9,318 nt of DNA from Planctomycetota bacterium. GTDB taxonomy: Bacteria; Planctomycetota; UBA8108; UBA1146. How positions within the stretch are numbered: the stretch's first letter is position 1; the number at the start of each line of letters is the position of its first letter. This document shows positions 1-5,921 of this stretch, in pieces. The stretch covers positions 2,162-11,479 of the forward strand of contig NZJA01000106.1 of the NCBI GenBank assembly GCA_002691835.1. The letters are read 5' to 3'. Made by a program: the position numbers and the translations under genes. The notes below the pieces were generated by a model, which was not told the DNA's origin, ran no database searches, and worked only from the letters and a program-made list of their open reading frames with translations.

Positions 1-1761
1 GGGCTCGCGGAGTTCCGCGAGGACATGCGCGAGAAGGAGACCGCGCGCAGCCAGGCGAGGGCGGCGACCCGGGAGGAGGAGGAATCCTTCTACGTCGTCG
101 GAGCCAAAGACGCGCGGTTCGTGGACTTTGGCGCCGACGTCGACGACTACGGCGACGAAACCGAGGGATGGGATTCTCCGGACGACGACGAAGAGGACGT
201 GTTCGAGGGCAGGACCGCGATGGAAGCCGCGGCGTACGCCGACATCGAGGCCAAGTACCGCGCAGGTCAGGCGAAGGGCGCGGTGGAATTCAACCTCGGC
301 GGCGACGACGACTTCGAGGCGGACGCGGACGGCGAGACACGCAGCCGCGGGATACCGTCCGAGATGCGGTGCTTCGACACCGCGAAGATTTACATCAAGG
401 CTGGCGACGGCGGGCGCGGGATGGTGGCGTTTCGAAGAGAGGCTTTCGTCGCGCAAGGCGGCCCGTACGGGGGCAACGGCGGCAACGGCGGCGCCATCTT
501 CTTCGAGGCGGACGAGGGCATCAACTCGTTGGTGGGTTTCCGCAAGAAGGTACACCATCGCGCGGAGGCTGGCGGGAACGGCGGGGGCAAGAGGATGCAA
601 GGGAGCGACGCGCGGGACCGCACCGTGCTGGTCCCCCCCGGCACAGTCGTGAGAAACGCCGACACCGGGGAGGTCATCGCCGAGATGTTCGCGCACGGGC
701 ACAGGGAGATGATCGTACCGGGAGGCCGGGGCGGTCGCGGTAACGCGTCGTTCAAGACGGCGAAGAACAAGGCTCCGCAGATTGCCGAGAACGGCGAGGA
801 GGGCACCGAGCTGTGGGTCGAGATGGAGCTCAAGCTGGTGGCGGACGTGGGGATCATCGGGGTGCCCAATGCGGGGAAGAGCACGCTGCTCGCCGGCGTG
901 AGCAACGCCAAGCCAAAGATCGCGGATTACCCGTTCACCACCATCGTCCCCAACCTCGGCGTGGTTGAACGCGACTACACCCGCATGGTCTTTGCCGACA
1001 TACCCGGTTTGTTGGAGGGCGCCAGCGAGGGCGTCGGGCTCGGATTTGAGTTTCTCAGGCACGTCAAGCGTACCAGGGTCCTCGTGCACGTGCTGGACTG
1101 CACCAGCGACCACGTCGTGGACGAGTACGACGCCATCCGCAACGAGATCTTCCTCTTCGACCCCGAGGTTGGGGACAAACCGGAGATTGTGGCGCTGAAC
1201 AAGGTTGACGCCTCGGAAGCCGCGGCGGTTAAAGCGCTGAAGCTTCAGGGAGAGTTCCGCGCGCGCGGTGTGGACGCGCACGTCGTCAGCGCGCTGGACG
1301 GCTCGGGCGTCGCGGAGCTCGTGACCGCGACGAAGGACGCGCTCGAGGCCCTTCCCCCGATCGATTACGAGGAGGAGGCGCGGAAAGCGGAGGCGAGGCG
1401 GGGCGTGGTTGCCAGGAGGGCGGACGGCAAGGAGCTCAGCGATTTCGAGGTCATCGACGAGCCCTACGCGTTCTACGTCAAGGGCGCCGCGATCGAGCGG
1501 TTCGTGCAGATGACCAACTGGGACTACTTCGAGTCGTTCAAGAGGTTCGCGCAGGTGCTGAAGATGTCCGGGGTTGAGAAGGCGCTCAACGAAGCCGGCG
1601 CGGGCGAGGGCGACCGCATCGTCATTGGCAAGTACGAGTTTGAGTGGAGCGCGGATAACAGGACCGGCGCAATGTACGAGTCCTGGAAGGCGAAGCAGGA
1701 CGAGAAGCCGGCGGGAACCACCCAACAGGGAGGCCGTCACTGGCCCCACGGCTATATGTAG
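1..1761 (+). CDS. obgC: Obg-family GTPase, chloroplast ObgC type (5' partial)
   Basis: Obg GTPases bind GTP and act in assembly of the large ribosomal subunit; the plant ObgC form works in the plastid. The frame is open from the first base, so the N-terminus and any transit peptide lie upstream; the ATG at 25 is only an internal Met. Counted from it: an acidic linker (about residues 29-105, roughly one third Asp/Glu); the glycine-rich Obg fold (about 114-272, with GGPYGGNGGNGG and GGRGGRG); then the G domain with G1 GVPNAGKS (279-286), switch I PFTT (303-306), G3 DIPG (325-328), G4 NKVD (392-395) and G5 SAL (422-424). An OCT domain follows at about 475-550 (EVIDEPYAFYVKG, then WDYFESFKRFAQVLK). 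All GTPase motifs are intact, so activity is likely. The GVPNAGKS and DIPGLLEGA wording resembles plant and cyanobacterial Obg. Family assignment is very sure; plastid location is inferred. No intron is visible. It converges on the aminotransferase gene across 148 bp. Confidence 0.95.
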   Translation, partial: GLAEFREDMREKETARSQARAATREEEESFYVVGAKDARFVDFGADVDDYGDETEGWDSPDDDEEDVFEGRTAMEAAAYADIEAKYRAGQAKGAVEFNLGGDDDFEADADGETRSRGIPSEMRCFDTAKIYIKAGDGGRGMVAFRREAFVAQGGPYGGNGGNGGAIFFEADEGINSLVGFRKKVHHRAEAGGNGGGKRMQGSDARDRTVLVPPGTVVRNADTGEVIAEMFAHGHREMIVPGGRGGRGNASFKTAKNKAPQIAENGEEGTELWVEMELKLVADVGIIGVPNAGKSTLLAGVSNAKPKIADYPFTTIVPNLGVVERDYTRMVFADIPGLLEGASEGVGLGFEFLRHVKRTRVLVHVLDCTSDHVVDEYDAIRNEIFLFDPEVGDKPEIVALNKVDASEAAAVKALKLQGEFRARGVDAHVVSALDGSGVAELVTATKDALEALPPIDYEEEARKAEARRGVVARRADGKELSDFEVIDEPYAFYVKGAAIERFVQMTNWDYFESFKRFAQVLKMSGVEKALNEAGAGEGDRIVIGKYEFEWSADNRTGAMYESWKAKQDEKPAGTTQQGGRHWPHGYM

Positions 1762-1909
1762 AGGGGTTTGCAATGCGTATATATTGTTATTTACGAAGGT
1801 ACAAAGTTGGCTGCTATATTTTGGCAGACTCACAATCCTTGCTCCGGTCTATCCGGCCCTTATATATATGCCCTTCGGCGGATCAGCGACTGATCAGAAT
1901 AAAGAATCC
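1762..1909. other. Convergent 3' spacer between obgC and serC
   Basis: This 148-bp AT-rich spacer must hold the 3' UTRs of both convergent genes. It contains alternating T/A runs (around 1779-1787 and 1861-1869), a perfect 6-bp inverted repeat with a 3-base loop at 1881-1895 (GATCAG-CGA-CTGATC), and an AATAAA on the + strand at 1898-1903. That hexamer lies 137 bases past the obgC stop and could be a polyadenylation signal, although algal nuclear genes often lack a strict one. No gene is seen here. Confidence 0.5.
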
Positions 1910-3367
1910 TTAAAATGCGAACGCGTTGAGCACCGACGGGGGCGAGCTGGCGTAGGCCGTCTTGCCGTTTACGCCGAACATGGCGACCTCCTCGTCGGAG
2001 TCGGAGGTGACCGATGAATTCATCTGGAACTCTTGCATGAAATCGACCAACGCCTCGACGGCATCGTCCGGAAGCTGATTGTACATGGTGACCCTGAGCC
2101 CCCCGAAGAGCGGGTGGCCCCTGAGGTTGTAGAAGCCAGCCTTCTCGGACTCTTCCGCGAACCTCTTCTCGATCTCGGGCGTCTTGCACTTGATGGGGAT
2201 GGTCATAGTCGAGCGGAACTCGGGCTCTACGTCGTTGATGTAGAAGCCCTCGCTGGCGTCGATGATGTCGTAGACGCTCCACGCACGGCGGGTCGCTCGC
2301 GCGCGCATAGCCGCGACGCCGCCCTTCGCCTTGCAGTCCTCGAGGACGAGCTGTAACGCCCGGATCCCGAAAACGTTGGGCGTGTTCCAGATGTTCTGGA
2401 TCGGGGTGCTCTTCGCAGCCGCGGACCAGGACATGACGCCGGGGCAGATGGACATCTCGCGTTCGCCCGTGAGCAGATCCTTGCGCGCGATGACGACCAA
2501 CAGGCCGCTCGGACCCAGGTTCTTCCCCGTGCTCGCGTAGACCACCCCGTACTTGGAGAAGTCCACGGGCCTGGAGAGCAGCGTGGAGGTGAAATCGCCG
2601 ACGAGGGGCGGCGCGTCCTCGGGCATCGTCGGATCGACGTGGTACTCGAGGCCGTCGATGGTCTCGTTCGCGGTGACGTGCACGAACGCGGCGGTCGGGT
2701 CGACGTTCCAGGTGGACGAGTGCGGTATGGCGACGCCGCCGAGCTCGCTGGTCAGTCCCACGTGCCGTACGGCGCAGTACTTGCTCGCCTCGCCCGCGGC
2801 GCGCTTGCTCCAGAAGCCGTCGCCGACGTAGTCAGCCTTGGCACCCATCTCGCCGCCGAGGTTCATGGCAACCCCGGCGAACATCGCGTGCGCGCCGCCG
2901 TGCATGAGTAGCACGTCGTGCGTGTCGGGGATGTCCAGCACCTCTCGCATGAGGTCGCAGGTGTCCGCCATGCATCGCTGGACGGGGCCTCCCGCGTCGC
3001 GGTGAGAGTGCTCGATGAGACCCTGCGAGGGGGAAGGTACGCGGGTGAGATGACGGAAACGAGGTGGACGCGCGGGCGAGGTCGTCGAGCCACTAGCCAG
3101 CACAAAGATTCAAAGGGCAGAAATTTCAAATGCGAGGGGTGGTCGCGAGACGATTCGCGGAGCGAAAGGTCGCGGTCGATCAGCCGGGGAGAGATTAGCG
3201 CCGCGGACCGGGTCGAGAGGTGAACGCGACGCCCGGGCTCACGCGACATTGACACTTACCATGCCAGTGTCCTCAAAGGACGCGAGTTCGGCGCTGAGTT
3301 TCGCGAGGACGCCCGCGTCGACCGCGGAGGGACCGGCGCTGAAGTTGTGCTTCCATTTGGTGGACAT
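1910..3367 (-). CDS. serC: Phosphoserine aminotransferase (two exons, divergent active site)
   Basis: PSAT is the PLP enzyme that makes O-phospho-L-serine from 3-phosphohydroxypyruvate and glutamate, the second step of serine synthesis. Exon 1 is 3260-3367 (36 codons, with HNFSAGPS); exon 2 is 1910-3022, starting GLIEHSHRD. The splice is in phase 0, with donor GTAAGT and acceptor CTCGCAG; together they encode 406 aa, against about 360 in bacteria. Visible residues: SHR (42-44), Trp107, NETIDG (155-160), Asp179, PLP lysine in STGKNLGPSG (Lys203), NTP (249-251), GHPLFGGLR (338-346). Two positions depart from the SerC/PSAT1 pattern: the Gln before the PLP lysine is Gly202, and the Arg of GHR is Pro340. 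A 33-residue acidic/Ser-rich tail follows the conserved end near 373. The start is the only ATG in frame before an upstream stop at 3566-3568; it gives no transit peptide, although plant PSAT is plastidial. Family is sure; kinetic competence and location are less so. Confidence 0.88.
3023..3259 (-). other. Spliceosomal intron of serC
   Basis: This 237-bp intron is inferred from homology: the PSAT signature NFSAGP and the SHR motif lie in separate exons. On the minus strand the donor reads ATG|GTAAGTGTC and the acceptor follows a C/T-rich run (CCTTCCCCCTCGCAG|GGT). The length is a multiple of three, but retention would hit an in-frame TGA at the seventh intron codon, so it must be removed. A possible branch site is the CTCAC about 25 bases before the acceptor. 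The intron is not clearly AT-richer than the exons. Confidence 0.85.
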
Positions 3368-3441
3368 GGTGTCGAGAATCCTGTTCTGACGATCGGGAAG
3401 CGGGTCGGGAAGAGCGAAGGCAATGTCGCCTGCGGTCGCCG

Positions 3442-3468
3442 TCCTGTGAGTCCTGTGATTCCTGTGAG
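3442..3468. repeat. Triplicated 9-bp tandem repeat in the divergent promoter
   Basis: TCCTGTGAG, TCCTGTGAT and TCCTGTGAG follow each other without gaps; the middle copy differs only at its last base. The repeat is 75 bp upstream of the serC ATG on the serC side, so it could be a clustered factor-binding site or simply 5' UTR. Confidence 0.7.
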
Positions 3469-3556
3469 CTGATCGAGTCGGTCGCGGTCGACCTTCCTCG
3501 TCCTCGGGATCCTCCCGGGGTTGGCGGTGTGCACGTGTTCTGCGCTTTGTTCGGCC

Positions 3557-3577
3557 TTCCCGCGCCTATTTTGGCGG
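3557..3577. promoter_or_regulatory. Possible paired E2F-like elements
   Basis: TTCCCGCGC (3557-3565) and TTTTGGCGG (3569-3577) resemble the E2F/DP consensus (TTTSSCGC and close variants) and sit 3 bases apart in the divergent promoter, 230 bp upstream of the kinesin ATG. E2F control of cell-cycle genes is established in the green lineage; its use here is inferred, and GC-rich DNA gives chance matches. Confidence 0.3.
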
Positions 3578-3672
3578 CAAGTGTTAGCACTACAGAGATT
3601 CCAACGAGTGGCTCCGCGAGCTGCAACCAGCCAGACTGTTCAACGGACAACTGGTGCGGGAGGAATCTGAAA

Positions 3673-3738
3673 ATGCCAAAACTTTTTTCAACGTCATCGT
3701 CACCATCGTTTTTGTTCCCCTCGAGCGGGAAGCGTTGA
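3673..3738 (+). other. Possible uORF upstream of the kinesin start
   Basis: An ATG at 3673 opens a 21-codon, Ser/Pro/Phe-rich frame ending at TGA 3736-3738, 68 bases before the main ATG and in a different frame. It matters only if transcription starts upstream of 3673. Its context (GAAAATGC) is moderate. It may be chance. Confidence 0.25.
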
Positions 3739-3806
3739 CCGACCCGTCATACCTCCAGTGCGCGCGCTTCGACCCCATCGACCGGAGTCGCGGAGTCGCG
3801 GGAAAC

Positions 3807-5861
3807 ATGGGAAACGCGCCGTCCACCGCCGCGGGCGCCGGTGAGGCCGATACATCCCTACCGGAGGAGACGCGAACGCCGGGGCTTCACTTCGATTTGG
3901 CGACGGAGATCTTGAAGTTCGCGACGGTGCGCGACTCGGCGTCCGCCGCGTGCACGTGCGTGGCGCTGAGAGACATGCAGAGGGACTCCGACCAGCTGTG
4001 GTGGAAACCGGTGACGTATCAGCTGGCGCGGGAGTCCAAGCTGTACGTCTCGGAGACCGAGGGAAGCGGTGCGCCCGTGTCGGGCGGCACCTGGCGTCGC
4101 GAGTTTTTTCGCCTCTGGACGTGCCGCGACCGATGGCGGGACGCCTCGAACGAAGGCGATGACGAGAACGAGACCGCGGAGCAGAGGCTCGCGCGCCTGA
4201 CCGCGGCGGAAGGCGAAGCCTCCGACACCTGGATCAAGGCTGCGCAGTTCGAGGCTGGCTCCATCCGCGTAGGCGTCCGAATGCGTCCCAGGAACGTCGG
4301 CTCCGCTCCGACGGGTCCCGCCGCGGGTCTCCCCGGCAGCGGTGTCGTCCTGCCCCTGCACCAGAGGCTCCGCATGATCAAGGCGCAGCGCGGCGCCGGG
4401 ACCACCACCGCGGACGCCATGCGGGTGCTCATGATGGACAGCGGGCGGGGCGAGGAGGCGTCGAGAAGTCCGTGGGCCGACGCCGACGTCTGCGAGAGGA
4501 TGATCGATCACCCCGGAGCGCTGACCGACCTGACCAACGTCGACAAGGAGACGAAGAACGACGCCGTGAAGGACAAAGGGTCCTCCGTCGTTGAGGGATA
4601 CGACTTCGCGTGCGGCATCCTCGAGGTTGACGAGAAGGAAGGGCGCGTGATGGCGGTGGCGCCGGGCGTGGGCCTTCGCGAATTCGCCTTTGACGCCGTC
4701 TTCTCCGACGGAGCCGCTCAGGTGAACGTGTACGAACAGTCCGCGCGATCGCTCGTCGCCGACGTCGTCAACGGAGTCAACGCCACCATCATCGTGTACG
4801 GACAGACGGGCAGCGGCAAGACCCACACGATGTTTGGCGAGCTGGATGAACAGTCGGAACGCAGGGGCTTGGTTCCCCGCGCGTGCGAGGAGATATTCAC
4901 AGCCGCCGACGAACGGAGGCGTACCTTGGGCGTGACGTCCAAGATTGCGGTGTCGTACGTGGAGATTTTCGGTGACGAGATGACGGACCTGCTCAGAGGC
5001 GGCGCGCCCGTCGGTAACTCCCGCGTCGCCGGCCACGGGTACATCCTGGAGGGCAGCACGGAGGTCGCGGTTGGAGACATGGGGGACGTGCGAAGGGCTC
5101 TCGAGGATGGAGACGCGCAGAAACGCCGCGCGGCGACCGCGATGAACGCCAGGTCATCGCGCGCGCACGCCGTGTTCACCGTGTCCCTCGTGCAGACGGA
5201 CGAGGAGACGGGGAAGGAGATGAGATCGCGTCTCTTCCTCGCCGACTTGGGGGGGTCGGAGCGCCTAAAAAAGTCTCTGGCGAACGAGGGCGTAGCCGCG
5301 CCCGGCACAGTCCCCTGGGCCGAGTACTACGAGAGCAGACGACGCCTGACGGAAGCGCTCAACATCAACTCCGGTCTGCTCGCGCTGAAGCAGTGCGTCG
5401 ACGCGCTCCACGAGGCGCGCAAGTGCAGAGAGGAGGGTGCGCCCCCTCCCCACGTTCCCTTCCACGACTCCAAGCTCACCGCGCTTCTCGCGCCGGCGTT
5501 GGGCGGGAACAGCAAGACGGCGGTCGTGGTGACGTGCGCGCAGGAGCACGAGCACGCGGCTGAGACCACGCAGTCGCTGAGGTTCGGCGAGAAGTGCTCG
5601 TCGGTGGAGACCAGGGCGAGGGTCGGCGCGGACGCCCTCGCGGATGCGATTTCAAAACTAAACGGGAAAATCGCCGACTGCGAGGAGAAGATTCGGGCCG
5701 TGGAGCGCTGGGAGACGGTCAAGACCACGCGCAGGGACGAGGTGGAGGGTACAGATGAGGTTGTGATGACAAGTAAGCTCGTCGGGGCTGAGGATCTGCG
5801 CGAGGAGTTGGAGGCGATGCTCGCGGAGCGACGAGCGTTGCGTTCACGGGCGGCGGCGTAG
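3807..5861 (+). CDS. F-box-kinesin fusion protein with N-myristoylation-like start
   Basis: A 684-aa protein. The ATG at 3807 is the first in frame (the frame runs upstream only to a GTG) and has good context (AAACATGG). It starts MGNAPST, which fits the N-myristoylation pattern. Residues 27-68 look like an F-box (LATEILKFATVRDSASAACT, then DQLWWKPV), followed by a Trp-rich segment (94-110). The kinesin motor spans about 153-600: SIRVGVRMRP (152-161), FAFDAVF (293-299), P-loop GQTGSGKT (332-339), switch I NARSSRAH (447-454), switch II DLGGSE (480-485), NINSGLLALK (519-528), HVPFHDSKLT (549-558), LGGNSKT soon after. The intact P-loop argues for ATP binding. Departures from consensus are SSRAH for SSRSH, DLGGSE for DLAGSE and HDSKLT for RDSKLT. 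There is a long insert (about 130 residues) between the first strand and FAFD, and an enlarged loop 12. A short likely coiled coil ends the protein (about 605-680). Kinesin class is not assigned; SCF adaptor function of the F-box is a guess. Confidence 0.85.
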   Translation: MGNAPSTAAGAGEADTSLPEETRTPGLHFDLATEILKFATVRDSASAACTCVALRDMQRDSDQLWWKPVTYQLARESKLYVSETEGSGAPVSGGTWRREFFRLWTCRDRWRDASNEGDDENETAEQRLARLTAAEGEASDTWIKAAQFEAGSIRVGVRMRPRNVGSAPTGPAAGLPGSGVVLPLHQRLRMIKAQRGAGTTTADAMRVLMMDSGRGEEASRSPWADADVCERMIDHPGALTDLTNVDKETKNDAVKDKGSSVVEGYDFACGILEVDEKEGRVMAVAPGVGLREFAFDAVFSDGAAQVNVYEQSARSLVADVVNGVNATIIVYGQTGSGKTHTMFGELDEQSERRGLVPRACEEIFTAADERRRTLGVTSKIAVSYVEIFGDEMTDLLRGGAPVGNSRVAGHGYILEGSTEVAVGDMGDVRRALEDGDAQKRRAATAMNARSSRAHAVFTVSLVQTDEETGKEMRSRLFLADLGGSERLKKSLANEGVAAPGTVPWAEYYESRRRLTEALNINSGLLALKQCVDALHEARKCREEGAPPPHVPFHDSKLTALLAPALGGNSKTAVVVTCAQEHEHAAETTQSLRFGEKCSSVETRARVGADALADAISKLNGKIADCEEKIRAVERWETVKTTRRDEVEGTDEVVMTSKLVGAEDLREELEAMLAERRALRSRAAA

Positions 5862-5921
5862 AAAACAACAGATTTACTTTTATTCCGCAAACATTCCGCA
5901 AACACCAAACCGGCGTCGCCC
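5862..5921. other. 60-bp convergent spacer with duplicated 11-mer and AATAAA
   Basis: Only 60 bp separate the kinesin stop from the stop of the opposing gene. A perfect tandem pair of ATTCCGCAAAC occupies 5882-5903. On the minus strand an AATAAA (5879-5884) lies 38 bases past the opposing stop and is a plausible poly(A) signal for that gene. The 3' UTRs of the two genes must overlap or be extremely short. Confidence 0.55.

Larger units (their letters stand above)
3368..3806. promoter_or_regulatory. Divergent (bidirectional) promoter region, serC / F-box-kinesin
   Basis: The 439 bp between the start codons of two divergent genes must hold both promoters and 5' UTRs. Seen in it: a perfect 9-bp tandem triplication at 3442-3468, a TTTTGGCGG element at 3569-3577 with a related TTCCCGCGC just upstream, an ACGTCA bZIP-type half site at 3691-3696, and pyrimidine-rich stretches at 3681-3690 and 3700-3720. 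A short upstream ATG frame (3673-3738) precedes the kinesin start. No clear TATA box is seen. Transcription starts cannot be placed from sequence. Confidence 0.6.

Noticed and set aside
390..911. Proline-rich 173-codon frame antisense to obgC
   Set aside because: It is the complement of the glycine-rich Obg fold; Gly codons read backwards as Pro.
1881..1897. GATCAG-CGA-CTGATC hairpin as a bacterial-type terminator
   Set aside because: The stem is only 6 bp with no T-run, and the window is eukaryotic nuclear DNA.
3023..3103. serC reading frame continuing upstream of the acceptor to an apparent start at 3103
   Set aside because: This part is intron: it lacks PSAT similarity, and the true N-terminus with NFSAGP is in the exon at 3260-3367.
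3654..3806. Upstream extension of the kinesin frame to 3654
   Set aside because: The first codon is GTG and there is no ATG before 3807; the stretch is AT-richer and fits a 5' UTR.
3858..5036. Long open frame (392 codons) antisense to the kinesin
   Set aside because: It has no recognisable domain and mirrors the kinesin codons; long antisense frames are expected in GC-rich coding DNA.
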